Shown here one piece after another: positions 27,895 to 36,956 of a stretch of 62,213 bases of DNA; positions within the stretch are counted from its first letter, which is position 1; every line of letters starts with the position of its first letter. This DNA is from Paenibacillus sp. MSJ-34 (GTDB lineage Bacteria > Bacillota > Bacilli > Paenibacillales > Paenibacillaceae), in NCBI RefSeq assembly GCF_018918005.1, contig NZ_JAHLPR010000044.1:1-62213 (forward strand). Direction: 5' to 3'. The position numbers and the translations under genes are program-made. The notes beneath the pieces were generated by a model. It was not told where the DNA came from, did no database searches, and saw only the letters and a list, made by a program, of their open reading frames with translations.

Positions 27895-29184
27895 TTATCG
27901 CTTGACATGTATATCGCAATAATCCATCAGCAGCTCGCTAAACATCATATTCGCCCATGAGAACCAGGGACGGGTATATCGATGCGGATCGTCCGCGTCG
28001 AACCCTTCATGCATCATTCCGGTGCCGGCATCCGTATCGGCCATCAAACGCAGCATCCGAAGCTTCTCTTCTTTCGTGCCGGCCGTTAAACCTTGAATCG
28101 CCAGCGCGATATGCCAAATATAGCGATCGGGCGTATGCGGGCTTCCGATCCCTTCGCCGGCGGCGCCTTGGAAGAAATAAGGATTGTTGCCGCTAAGGAC
28201 GAACTTGCGCGTGTTTTGATAGATCGGATTGCTCTGGTCGCAATATCCCAAGTACGGAATCGAGAGCAAGCTAGGAACGTTCGCGTCGTCCATGAAATGA
28301 TGGTTTCCAAGCCCGTCCGTCTCGTAAGCGTATATCTCGCCGTATTCGGAATGGCTGCAGACGGCGAAACGCCGAATCCCCTCGTTTATTTCCCGGCGCA
28401 AATGCGCGGCTTCCACCGCCAGGGCGGAATCGTCCAGCACCTCTTGGGCAATTTGTTCGAGATAACCGAGCGTGACGACGGCAAACATGTTGGCTGGAAT
28501 GAGATATCCGTACTTGCAAGCGTCGTCGCTCGGGCGGAATCCCGACCAGGTCATGCCCGTATAGGCCGTTTCCGCGCCTCTGCCTTCTCTCTGCAACGTA
28601 TCTGTAACAGGGCAATCCGAGCGCTCGAACGTATAGCCCGATTCGGTTTCATGCCGCTGTTCCGTTCGCCATACGCGCAGAATCGTCTTCATCGCCTCTT
28701 TGAACGTTTCATCGAAATGCGCCGCGCGTCCGGTATTCTTCCACAACAAGTAGCTAAGCTGGATCGGATAGCACAGGGAGTCGATTTCATACTTGCGCTC
28801 CCATAACCATGGATTCATCTCGGTCCGGTCGTTCTGATGCCCTTGGCCGGACGGTTCCGCGTTAAAGGCATTCGCGTAAGGATCCAGAACGATGTACTTC
28901 ATTTGTCTTCGCACCAATCCTTCAATCATATCCGCGAGCTCTTCGTCGTCTTGCGCGGGCACGAGAAACGGCCGAACTTGCGCAACCGAATCCCTTAACC
29001 ACATGGCCGGAATATCGCCCGTAATGACAAATGTCGTTCCGTCGTCCATGCGAAAGATCGTGTTCTGAAGCGTATTTGCAAATCCGTTGCGGGCGATGGC
29101 CAGCAGTTGAGGGTTATCGTCCAGTTTGCTCGCCATGCGATCCAAAAGCTTTTGTACTGAATCTGGAATGTGTTGGGAATTCAT
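27895..29184 (-). CDS. Glycoside hydrolase family 125, exo-alpha-1,6-mannosidase
   Basis: A 429-residue enzyme of GH125, metal-independent inverting alpha-mannosidases that remove terminal alpha-1,6-mannose. Family segments seen are GDIPAMWLRDSVAQVRPF, DRTEMNPWLWERKYEIDSLCY, TGMTWSGFRPSDDAC and MDDANVPSLLSIPYLG. No signal peptide is present. It is the first gene of a five-gene unit (GH125, binding protein, two permeases, GH76) driven by a near-consensus promoter at 29270-29241. Together with GH76 it should reduce imported alpha-1,6-mannan fragments to mannose. Confidence 0.92.
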   Translation of the reverse strand: MNSQHIPDSVQKLLDRMASKLDDNPQLLAIARNGFANTLQNTIFRMDDGTTFVITGDIPAMWLRDSVAQVRPFLVPAQDDEELADMIEGLVRRQMKYIVLDPYANAFNAEPSGQGHQNDRTEMNPWLWERKYEIDSLCYPIQLSYLLWKNTGRAAHFDETFKEAMKTILRVWRTEQRHETESGYTFERSDCPVTDTLQREGRGAETAYTGMTWSGFRPSDDACKYGYLIPANMFAVVTLGYLEQIAQEVLDDSALAVEAAHLRREINEGIRRFAVCSHSEYGEIYAYETDGLGNHHFMDDANVPSLLSIPYLGYCDQSNPIYQNTRKFVLSGNNPYFFQGAAGEGIGSPHTPDRYIWHIALAIQGLTAGTKEEKLRMLRLMADTDAGTGMMHEGFDADDPHRYTRPWFSWANMMFSELLMDYCDIHVKR

Positions 29185-29240
29185 TGTCTTCTCTCCTAAT
29201 CATCATGTTGAATGACACGTTTTAACCGCTTACAGCCCCG

Positions 29241-29270
29241 ATTATAATAATTATATCATTATAATGTCAA
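29241..29270 (-). promoter_or_regulatory. Promoter of the mannan operon
   Basis: On the minus strand a consensus TTGACA (29270-29265) is 18 bp from a consensus TATAAT (29246-29241). Confidence 0.7.
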
Positions 29271-29285
29271 TATATTATTTAAAAC

Positions 29286-29302
29286 TTGATAACTAGTTGA
29301 TA
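29286..29302. promoter_or_regulatory. Direct repeat, possible AraC-type operator
   Basis: TTGATA occurs twice, 11 bp apart (29286 and 29297), around a central AACTAGTT, just upstream of the mannan promoter and in the divergent region shared with the AraC gene. One helical turn between direct half-sites is what AraC-family activators prefer. The assignment is inference. Confidence 0.35.
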
Positions 29303-29355
29303 TAATAATCGATAGGAAGTAAGACACGGCATGAAGATTTGCGCATGAAAACAAG

Positions 29356-29384
29356 TTGCGCCCAATAAAGATTGCGCTTACAAT
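29356..29384 (+). promoter_or_regulatory. Promoter of the membrane AraC regulator gene
   Basis: TTGCGC (29356-29361) and TACAAT (29379-29384) are 17 bp apart and 30 bp ahead of the ATG. Confidence 0.5.
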
Positions 29385-29413
29385 TGTGTCACTTATTACT
29401 GGAGGGGTTGTCC

Positions 29414-31636
29414 ATGAATCGATCGTGGTTTTACAAGCTGCTTTTTTCGTATTTGCCGGTTTTCTTTATCGTCATTTCATTTTTAATCGCCGTATTCTTT
29501 TTCTCGATGGGAGAAGTAACCCGAATGGCCGCGGAAACGGTCAACCGTGGCTCTTCGAACCATATGCTGGAACTGATCGATCATTCCTTGCAGTCGATCG
29601 AACATATGATGATTAAAGAATTGGGGACACAGGACGGCATTCAACGATTTTACAACAAGACGTTATGGGACGATCCGTATAAAAGCATGGCCCTGCCCTC
29701 GAAAGAATTATGGAATATCGTAACCCAGTATCCGATGATTCAATCCGTCTATTTGGTGAGATGGGAGGACCGCGCCATTCTGACTGACAGCGCGACCTTG
29801 TCCTGGGAACAATTCGAAGACCGCCCGTTCGTCGAGTCGTACTTGAAGTCGCGGCAAGGCTTCAAATGGACAGGGCTGCGCTCGTATCGCGAGTTCGCAA
29901 ACCAATATCGTTCGGACGTGATCACATTGGTCAAGCCTTATCCGGTGCCCGCCGGAGACGAAGGGATTATGGTCGTCAATGTAAGCGCGAAATGGGTGAC
30001 AGAGCTTGTGGACAAAATGTACGATACGGATTTTATTAGCGCCGCGGTGGAGGACCGGAACGGAAACGGGCTGATCGCATCCGCATCCGACAAGCCGGTC
30101 TTTGAAGACACGGTTACGGAAGTGCAATCGGAATATTCCGGCTTGATCATCAAAAGCAAGCTCGCGGGCGGGGCATTTTACCAATTCGCCACGCGCGCGA
30201 TCGCCGTCCTGCTCTTTAGCGGGTTCATCGCGATCGTCGCCGCCGTTTTCTATATCACCTATATATCAAAGCGGAACTATCGGCCGATCCGCTCCTTGAT
30301 GACGCGATTGGACGGGTATGCGCGCTTGAAAGCGGAACAGCTGTTGAAGAGCGGAGGCAAAGACGAGTTTGCGTATATCGAAAACGCGTTGGATAAGATC
30401 ATTGAGCAGGCGGGCGATCTAATGAGCCAGCAAGAGGAGCATCTGCAAGCCCGCAAGCGGCAATGGATTCAAGACACGCTGGAAGGCGATTTCGACGCCG
30501 CCGGCAAATGTACGCCGGGAAATTCGGAACCGTTCGGCTGGAACCCGGCGTATGACAAGGCGTCCGCCATCGTCATCGAAATCGATCGGTTTCCCGACTT
30601 TTGCGAGAACTATACGAAGAGAGACCAATCGTTGTTGAAGTTTCTGATTGGCAACGTCGTCGCGGAAATGGCCCAGCAGCATGAGATCGGCATTTTCGGA
30701 GAATGGCTGTTTCCCCAGAAATGGTGCGCCTTCGTACAACTGAAAGACGATCATGCGACGGAGGATGTCGTTGTATTTGCGCTGCAAATCGTCGCGTGGA
30801 TTCGGGACAATCTCGATTTCAATGTAACGATCGGGCTGGGAGACCTCGTCCTCGGCGCCGGTAACATCAGCGCCTCCTATGAGCAAGCGCTGCATGTGCT
30901 GCAATATAAAATGACGCTGGGCAATAACCGGGTAATCGGCTATTGGGAAGTGTCCGAGGCGAAAAAGCAGGGACCTCTGAAAATGGGGGCCGATATGATG
31001 GGATTGGTCCAATCGTACAAGTTAGGGGAAGCGGATTGGGAGGAGCATTACGACCGGTTTATTCGAGAGCTGCAAACGGAAGTATGGCCGAGGGACGAAC
31101 TGGTTCATCAAATTCATTTTTTAATTTATCAGTTGTCCAGAGAGTTCCTGGAACGGAACGCCGATTATCAGGAACTATGGCATGAACATACCGTTCCGCG
31201 CATCAACCGGCTCATGAAGCAGTTCGATACGTTCGACGAAATGAGCGAAGGATTGCGCACCGTTCTTCTTGACGCCCACCGGCGGCTAGCGGGACTGCGG
31301 GAGGAGCGGACCTATTCCTCGACGATGAAAAACGTGAGGCAATATATTTACGACAATTACAGCAATCCCGATCTGTCGTTAAATCATTTGAGCGCCGCGT
31401 TCGATTTGAAACCGAAGTATGTCAGCCATCTGTTCAAGGAAGAATTCGGCGAGAAATTCGTCGACTATTTAATGAACGTGAGAATGGAGAAAGCCAAGGA
31501 ATTGCTCGCCTCGACGAGCTTATCCGTTCAGGAGATCGCCGTTCAGGTCGGATATACGCATTCGTTTTCCTTTATTCGCGTCTTTAAGAAAACGTTCGGA
31601 ATCACCCCGGGAGACTATCGGAAACAACTCGCTTGA
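29414..31636 (+). CDS. Membrane-bound AraC family regulator
   Basis: A 740-residue one-component regulator. A first membrane helix (about 7-30) and a second (about 260-285) enclose an extracellular Cache-like sensor. A cytoplasmic linker leads to a C-terminal AraC domain with two helix-turn-helices (DLSLNHLSAAFDLKPKYVS and SVQEIAVQVGYTHSFSF). The ATG at 29414 follows GGAGGGG. It is divergent from the mannan operon and precedes an Lpl-type importer, so it could control either or both. This architecture is common in Paenibacillus sugar loci. Confidence 0.9.
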   Translation: MNRSWFYKLLFSYLPVFFIVISFLIAVFFFSMGEVTRMAAETVNRGSSNHMLELIDHSLQSIEHMMIKELGTQDGIQRFYNKTLWDDPYKSMALPSKELWNIVTQYPMIQSVYLVRWEDRAILTDSATLSWEQFEDRPFVESYLKSRQGFKWTGLRSYREFANQYRSDVITLVKPYPVPAGDEGIMVVNVSAKWVTELVDKMYDTDFISAAVEDRNGNGLIASASDKPVFEDTVTEVQSEYSGLIIKSKLAGGAFYQFATRAIAVLLFSGFIAIVAAVFYITYISKRNYRPIRSLMTRLDGYARLKAEQLLKSGGKDEFAYIENALDKIIEQAGDLMSQQEEHLQARKRQWIQDTLEGDFDAAGKCTPGNSEPFGWNPAYDKASAIVIEIDRFPDFCENYTKRDQSLLKFLIGNVVAEMAQQHEIGIFGEWLFPQKWCAFVQLKDDHATEDVVVFALQIVAWIRDNLDFNVTIGLGDLVLGAGNISASYEQALHVLQYKMTLGNNRVIGYWEVSEAKKQGPLKMGADMMGLVQSYKLGEADWEEHYDRFIRELQTEVWPRDELVHQIHFLIYQLSREFLERNADYQELWHEHTVPRINRLMKQFDTFDEMSEGLRTVLLDAHRRLAGLREERTYSSTMKNVRQYIYDNYSNPDLSLNHLSAAFDLKPKYVSHLFKEEFGEKFVDYLMNVRMEKAKELLASTSLSVQEIAVQVGYTHSFSFIRVFKKTFGITPGDYRKQLA

Positions 31637-31668
31637 GGAATATCGTGGAACGGGCGAAAATCGTGCAT

Positions 31669-31705
31669 CCCGGCGCTGGAAGCCGCGCCGGGCTTGGTTA
31701 TTTTC
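31669..31705 (+). terminator. Possible terminator after the AraC gene
   Basis: CCCGGCGC and GCGCCGGG pair perfectly around an 8-base loop, followed by TTGGTTATTTT. It would partly separate the regulator from the importer genes. Confidence 0.5.
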
Positions 31706-31821
31706 CCCCTTCCGAATATTGTGTACCGCTCCGAATGATGCGGATTGACCCTGGAAGACGGCGGAGACTAGAATATGTTGCAGATGCGATCGCAATCTTC
31801 AAACAGAAAGGGGTGATCCGC

Positions 31822-32772
31822 TTGGACGCGGCAGAGGGATCCGCAGCAGGCCGTACGGCTAAGCTTCGTAATTGGAAGATAGACCGTAACCGGCTCGGCC
31901 GAAATATTCCATATTTCATTTTGTTTAGTCCGGTCATCGTTTTTTTCCTGCTTTTTAAATATTTGCCGATGGGCGGACTCATCATCGCTTTTAAAGACTA
32001 CAACTTCGTAGACGGCGTATTCGGCAGTCCGTGGGTCGGCTTCGGGCAATTCGAAACGCTGTTCAGCAATCCTCAGACGCTCAGGATCATTCGCAACACA
32101 TTCGTTCTAAGCGTTATGAATCTGCTGATCGGATTTCCGTTTCCGATTATTCTGGCTATTCTGTTGAACGAAGTTCGCAAGTCCTGGTTTAAGCGTTCGG
32201 TTCAAACGCTCGTCTACTTGCCCCATTTCCTGTCCTGGGTTATCGTATCCGGCATGGTCGTTACGATTTTCGCAACGGAAGGCGTCATCAACGGCATTCT
32301 GGGCCACTGGCTCGGCGAACCGTTCTCGTTCTTGTATCGGGAAGGCTCGTGGCTGGCTATTTTCGTCGGATCGGGAATATGGAAGGGCGCAGGTTGGGGT
32401 GCGATCATTTATTTGGCAGCGCTCACATCGATCGATCCGAGCCTGTACGAGTCGGCCGGCATGGACGGAGCCGGCAAATGGCGGCAAATTATTCATATTA
32501 CGCTTCCCGGCATCGCGCCAACGATCGTCATTATGTTTATTTTATCCGTGGGCAGCGTCATGGAAGTCGGCTTCGATCAAGTATTTACCTTGCAAAATTC
32601 AGCCGTCTTCAACGTATCCGAAGTCATCAGTACTTACACCTACAAGATCGGCTTAAAAAACTTGCAGTTCAGCCTGACCGCCGCCATGGGGTTATTCGAA
32701 TCGCTCATCGGACTGATCCTGGTGCTGTTGACGAACGGGGTCGCCCGCAGGTTCGGGCAAGGCTTATGGTAG
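31822..32772 (+). CDS. Oligosaccharide ABC importer permease (LplB type)
   Basis: A 316-residue permease with six membrane segments and the EAA-type loop YESAGMDGAGKWRQI. The opening segment PVIVFFLLFKYLPMGGLIIAF, here quoted in part as FFLLFKYLPMGG, is characteristic of the LplB/YtcP-type subfamily. The start is TTG at 31822 after GGGGTG; a longer frame upstream has no ribosome site. It is followed after 16 bp by the LplC-type partner. Confidence 0.9.
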   Translation: MDAAEGSAAGRTAKLRNWKIDRNRLGRNIPYFILFSPVIVFFLLFKYLPMGGLIIAFKDYNFVDGVFGSPWVGFGQFETLFSNPQTLRIIRNTFVLSVMNLLIGFPFPIILAILLNEVRKSWFKRSVQTLVYLPHFLSWVIVSGMVVTIFATEGVINGILGHWLGEPFSFLYREGSWLAIFVGSGIWKGAGWGAIIYLAALTSIDPSLYESAGMDGAGKWRQIIHITLPGIAPTIVIMFILSVGSVMEVGFDQVFTLQNSAVFNVSEVISTYTYKIGLKNLQFSLTAAMGLFESLIGLILVLLTNGVARRFGQGLW

Positions 32773-32788
32773 AGGAGGCCGAGGCATT

Positions 32789-33664
32789 ATGAAATCTACA
32801 ACCGGCGAAAAGATATTTTATGCATGCAACTACTTGCTCTTGACCCTTATCGGTCTTAGCTGCCTGTTGCCGATCGTACACATATTGGCGCTGTCCTTCA
32901 GCGACGCTCATTCCGTCGCATCGGGCAAAGTCGTGTTCTGGCCCGTATCGTGGACATTTGAATCCTATGCTTCCTTGCTCAAAGGAACGAATATCGTCAA
33001 CGCCTTTAAAAACAACGTAGTCCTCACCGTCGTGGGTACGGTATCCAGTATGGCTTGCACGATTCTGGCCGCCTATCCCCTCTCGCGGCGGGATATGTAC
33101 GGGCGCAGGGCGTTTACGTTGGCGATCGTGTTCACGATGCTGTTCTCCGGCGGAATCATCCCTAATTACTTGGTCATTAAATCGTTAGGGCTATTGAACT
33201 CGTACGGGGCCATCTGGCTGCCGGGCTTGGTGAGCGTCTTCAATATGCTTGTTTTGAAAACGTATTTCGAAGGCTTGCCTTCGGAAATGGAAGAGGCGGC
33301 CCGTATCGACGGTTGCAGCGAATGGAGACTGATTCTGCAAATCGTGCTTCCGTTGTCGAAGCCGGTCATCGCCGCCTTGACTTTGTTCTATGCGGTCGGC
33401 TTCTGGAACCAGTTCATGAACGTGCTCATTTATATGGACGATACGACCAGATACAATTTAACGGTGATGGTACAGCAAATGATTCAAAGCCAATCGATTT
33501 TGCAGGATATGAACAACATGCAGCCTGAGGACGCGGCCAAGCTGACGCCGGAAACGATTAAATCCGCGGGCGTGATCGTCATGCTCGTTCCGATGCTCGT
33601 CGTGTATCCGTTCCTGCAGAAATATTTTGTGAAAGGCGTTATGATTGGCGCGATTAAAGGATAA
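32789..33664 (+). CDS. Oligosaccharide ABC importer permease (LplC type)
   Basis: A 291-residue permease. The EAA loop EMEEAARIDGCSEWRLI and the final PFLQKYFVKGVMIGAIKG are typical of LplC/YtcP permeases. It forms the channel together with the LplB-type protein encoded 16 bp upstream, and the binding lipoprotein follows 28 bp downstream. Confidence 0.92.
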   Translation: MKSTTGEKIFYACNYLLLTLIGLSCLLPIVHILALSFSDAHSVASGKVVFWPVSWTFESYASLLKGTNIVNAFKNNVVLTVVGTVSSMACTILAAYPLSRRDMYGRRAFTLAIVFTMLFSGGIIPNYLVIKSLGLLNSYGAIWLPGLVSVFNMLVLKTYFEGLPSEMEEAARIDGCSEWRLILQIVLPLSKPVIAALTLFYAVGFWNQFMNVLIYMDDTTRYNLTVMVQQMIQSQSILQDMNNMQPEDAAKLTPETIKSAGVIVMLVPMLVVYPFLQKYFVKGVMIGAIKG

Positions 33665-33692
33665 ATTCGACTATGCGAAGAGGGGTTGTCCA

Positions 33693-35333
33693 ATGAGAAA
33701 AAGAATGTTACTGAAAACAAGCTTCCTGTCGTTGCTCGCGGCGATGCTTCTGGTCGCCGGCTGTTCCGGCAACGGCGCGACGAATACAACGAAGACGGAA
33801 AGCCAAGGGGAACAAGGACAAGCCGAAGCGCGCGGCAGCATTTCCTTATCCGTTTATGACCGGAGCATGGTTCCGGCGGAAGAAGGAACGATCGAAAGTA
33901 ACCGCTGGACGCGTTGGCTGAACGACAACGGGCCGGCCGATTTAAAATTTACCGCGATCCCCCGTTGGGAGTTCAAGGAAAAGTTCAACGTATTGTTCGC
34001 TTCGGGTTCCGCGCCGGACTTAATCTTTGAATACGCGACCGGATACCGCAACGAACTGATCAATCAGAAACAATTGATGCCGCTGGGCGACTTGATCGAA
34101 CAGCATAGTACGGAATATAAGGCATTGCTCGAAAAATACCCGCTCCTGCAAAAGGTCGCCGCCCGCGACGACGGCAACATTTACGAATTCGGCCGCATTA
34201 ACGGGTTGGCTACGAACCAAGTGCTTTACGTCCGCAAAGACTGGTTGGATAAGCTTAACCTTCCGGTGCCCAAGACGGTGGAAGAGTTCTACAACGTAGC
34301 GGAAGCGTTTGTGAAGCAGGATCCGGACGGAAACGGGCAAAAAGATACGTTCGCGATCGGAGTAACCGGCGTCGGCGCGCAAGTCATCGACAGCATGTTC
34401 CAGGATGTCGGCTATAAAGTGCAGGACGGCACGATGGTGCGCACTTGGGACAACAGCATCGCAAAGAGCAACTTTATAAAAAAATTGTACGATAACGGCT
34501 TAATCGATAAAGACTTCCTGACGGACAAAAACGGGGAAAAAGCAAAACAAGATTTCATCAACGGCAAGATGGGCTTCTACGGCGCCAACGGCGGGGCGAT
34601 GTCGGAAGGATATATGATCTTCAGTGCCTTGAAGAAAAATGTGCCCGATGCGAAAGTCATGGCGATCCCTCTTCCCGCGAGCGAATTCGGCCAGTTCAGC
34701 CCCAGCATCCAAAATCCGGTGCAGGCGACGGCGGCGATCAACTCCAATGCGAAAGATCCGGTTGCCGTCATGAAATATGTCGATTTCCTTGTACGGGAAT
34801 CCACGATGAAAACGATGATGTTCGGCGTGGAAGGCGAGCATTATGCGGTAGACGACAGCGGCTGCCCGAAACCGATCGATCAGGAGAAGAACAAAAAAGA
34901 GCTCGACTGGAATATCGATTTCCGGATGCTGGCCTCCCCTGCTTTCTTCGGCGAATGCGGCAAATATCAGAATCAGTTGGATCCGTCCAACCCGATCGAT
35001 CAGGAGTTTCTGGAGATCATTCAGCAAGCGGAAGAAGCGTACTTGACTCCGGAGCGTCCGATCGCGGATTATACGCATGGCGAATATAAGCCGTCGTTGC
35101 CGAAAGATTTGGAGCTGATCGTAACGAACACCGGCGAGCAAATGGTTAGTTATTACCAGCAGGCGCTGGTCGGCGGAGGCAAATATACGGTGGAGCAAGC
35201 GGCTCAGGATGCGCGGGCGTTCTGGGAAAAGGCGGGCGGCAAGAAAGTCGACGACTGGATGGCCGAATGGTATAAGACCCATGCCGATACCGCGATCTTA
35301 ACCGACGACTTGTACGATATTACTATCGAATAA
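33693..35333 (+). CDS. Oligosaccharide-binding lipoprotein (LplA type)
   Basis: A 546-residue binding protein. The signal peptide ends at the lipobox LLVAGC with Cys24. The length is that of the large Lpl/YtcQ group rather than MalE. A motif DPDGNGQKDTFAIG near the middle resembles the calcium-binding loop seen in this group. The ATG at 33693 follows AGAGGGG. The substrate is unknown; the adjacent GH43-like enzyme suggests a plant or microbial glycan fragment. Confidence 0.9.
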   Translation: MRKRMLLKTSFLSLLAAMLLVAGCSGNGATNTTKTESQGEQGQAEARGSISLSVYDRSMVPAEEGTIESNRWTRWLNDNGPADLKFTAIPRWEFKEKFNVLFASGSAPDLIFEYATGYRNELINQKQLMPLGDLIEQHSTEYKALLEKYPLLQKVAARDDGNIYEFGRINGLATNQVLYVRKDWLDKLNLPVPKTVEEFYNVAEAFVKQDPDGNGQKDTFAIGVTGVGAQVIDSMFQDVGYKVQDGTMVRTWDNSIAKSNFIKKLYDNGLIDKDFLTDKNGEKAKQDFINGKMGFYGANGGAMSEGYMIFSALKKNVPDAKVMAIPLPASEFGQFSPSIQNPVQATAAINSNAKDPVAVMKYVDFLVRESTMKTMMFGVEGEHYAVDDSGCPKPIDQEKNKKELDWNIDFRMLASPAFFGECGKYQNQLDPSNPIDQEFLEIIQQAEEAYLTPERPIADYTHGEYKPSLPKDLELIVTNTGEQMVSYYQQALVGGGKYTVEQAAQDARAFWEKAGGKKVDDWMAEWYKTHADTAILTDDLYDITIE

Positions 35334-35358
35334 TACCGCAACGGAGGGCAACGAAACG

Positions 35359-36387
35359 ATGGCGAATCCTATATTCGGCCGCTTGCTGCCCGCCCCGGTA
35401 GGGGGCGGGTATCGCGAGGAAGATTATTATATTTGGTGCGGTTCTTGCATTCGCGGCGAGGACGGCAGATATCATCTGTTCGCTTCGCGCTGGAGGAAAG
35501 AGCTCGGATTCGGGGTGAACTGGCTGTTCAATTGCGAAATCGTTAGAGCGGCCAGTTCCACGCCGGAAGGGCCTTATCAATTTGAGGAAGTCGTGCTGGG
35601 ACGAAGAGAACGAAGCATGTTCGACGGAATGAATCAGCATAATCCTCAGATCCAGTACTGGAACGGCACTTATTATCTCTATTATATGGGTACGACGTAC
35701 GGCGGCCCGATCCCGGGACCGGGGGATCCGATCTCCTCGGAGCGCGGAACGGAAGTATGGAACAACAAACGAATCGGACTGGCGACATCCCAATCCGTAT
35801 TCGGCCCATGGACGCGAATGGACCGTCCGTTGCTAGAACCCCGCCCAGGGAAGTGGGACTGTACGGTGACGACCAATCCCGCTGTGGCCATTCTGCAGGA
35901 CGGAACGACCTATATGATCTATAAGTCGCGGGAGTACGCCGGCGCGACGCTGCAATTGGGCGTTGCCGTCGCCGATCGCCCTTCGGGGCCGTTCCGCCGG
36001 TTATCGGACGAACCGATTTTCCGTTTCGCCGATGCCGATTTGCATGTAGAGGATCCTTTTCTGTGGCATGACGGCAACTTGTTTCACCTGCTGATCAAAG
36101 ACGATTACAAGAACGATTCGAACGGCTTGACGGGAGAATGGGGAGCCGGCGTATATGCGACGAGCGCCGACTGCCTGGAGTGGACGATCCATCCCGATCC
36201 GAAAGCCTATTCGCGAACCGTCGTTTGGGACGACGGCACCGTCAAAGAAATGTGCAATCTCGAACGCCCGTTTCTCTTGTTTCAGGACGGCGTGCCGACG
36301 CATCTATTCGCCGCGACCGGCATCGGGGAACGGGCATGGCATTTCACGCATACATGGAATATGGTCATTCCGCTGTCCCAACCATAG
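35359..36387 (+). CDS. GH43-like five-bladed beta-propeller glycosidase
   Basis: A 342-residue protein with the blade repeats of a GH43/GH32/GH68-type propeller (EDYYIWCGSCIRGEDGRYHLF, here cited as YYIWCGSCIRGEDGRY; NPQIQYWNGTYYLYYMG; LHVEDPFLWHDGNLFHLLIK). A general-acid Glu is plausible in DLHVEDP. No signal peptide is present. It is the last gene of the operon AraC, LplB, LplC, LplA. Family membership beyond the propeller fold is uncertain, and so is the substrate. Confidence 0.75.
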   Translation: MANPIFGRLLPAPVGGGYREEDYYIWCGSCIRGEDGRYHLFASRWRKELGFGVNWLFNCEIVRAASSTPEGPYQFEEVVLGRRERSMFDGMNQHNPQIQYWNGTYYLYYMGTTYGGPIPGPGDPISSERGTEVWNNKRIGLATSQSVFGPWTRMDRPLLEPRPGKWDCTVTTNPAVAILQDGTTYMIYKSREYAGATLQLGVAVADRPSGPFRRLSDEPIFRFADADLHVEDPFLWHDGNLFHLLIKDDYKNDSNGLTGEWGAGVYATSADCLEWTIHPDPKAYSRTVVWDDGTVKEMCNLERPFLLFQDGVPTHLFAATGIGERAWHFTHTWNMVIPLSQP

Positions 36388-36391
36388 TTAC

Positions 36392-36429
36392 AAGAGGCCC
36401 TTTCCTGACAAGGGCCTCTTTCCCGTTTT
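36392..36429 (+). terminator. Terminator of the GH43 operon
   Basis: AAGAGGCCCTT and AAGGGCCTCTT form a perfect 11-bp stem with a 7-base loop, followed by TCCCGTTTTA. Confidence 0.8.
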
Positions 36430-36956
36430 ATTGCCTATTGCAGCGGTTCGCGAAAGGCTGCGTCGTCGTGTGACCAGGCGGACTCAGCTTCCGGTAAATT
36501 CGCTAAATGAGCGTTTTTTCGGTGATTGTCGGACATACGTTCCGCTAATTGACTCGGAATAGGCACAAACAACATGAATTGTCACAGATAACGGAACCTC
36601 GGTCCTCGAACATGCCGAAAAGCGCGCATTTTTGCCAAATAAGGGATCCTGTGTCCGCGTTGCGACATTAACGCTGCAAAGTCCTTTTCAGAGTGATTGT
36701 TCATCGGCTCTATAGATTGCTAAAAATCTAATGGTTGTGAGCGACGCTATTTGGGTAAAAATGGGGGGTGAAGCGCACTGACAACCGTTAGCGTAGCAAT
36801 CTTCCAAACAGGTCGCTCGTTCGAGGCTAACCCGTTGGTCAAGCACCGGTTTCCAGGTTAAGCCGGGAGTTCTTCTGCTAATCTCTTGCTATTTGCAAGT
36901 CGATGTTTTATATTGACATAATAGCAGGTCAAAAATAAAAGAGGTGAACGGACGAG
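36430..36956. other. Gene-free interval with repeat words and a hairpin
   Basis: No gene is seen. ttccggtaaatt (36489) and ttccgctaatt (36540) are 51 bp apart, a weak match in itself but the same step as elsewhere in the window. The inverted repeat at 36715-36801 is separate. The end of the interval holds the tetR ribosome site. Confidence 0.5.
36715..36801. repeat. Inverted repeat with about 25-bp arms
   Basis: gattgctaaaaatctaatgg (from 36715) continues ttgtgag and is matched in inverse orientation by ctgacaaccgttagcgtagc (36778-36797) plus aatc, with a short gap in one arm. The centre is 36 bases. Confidence 0.65.
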
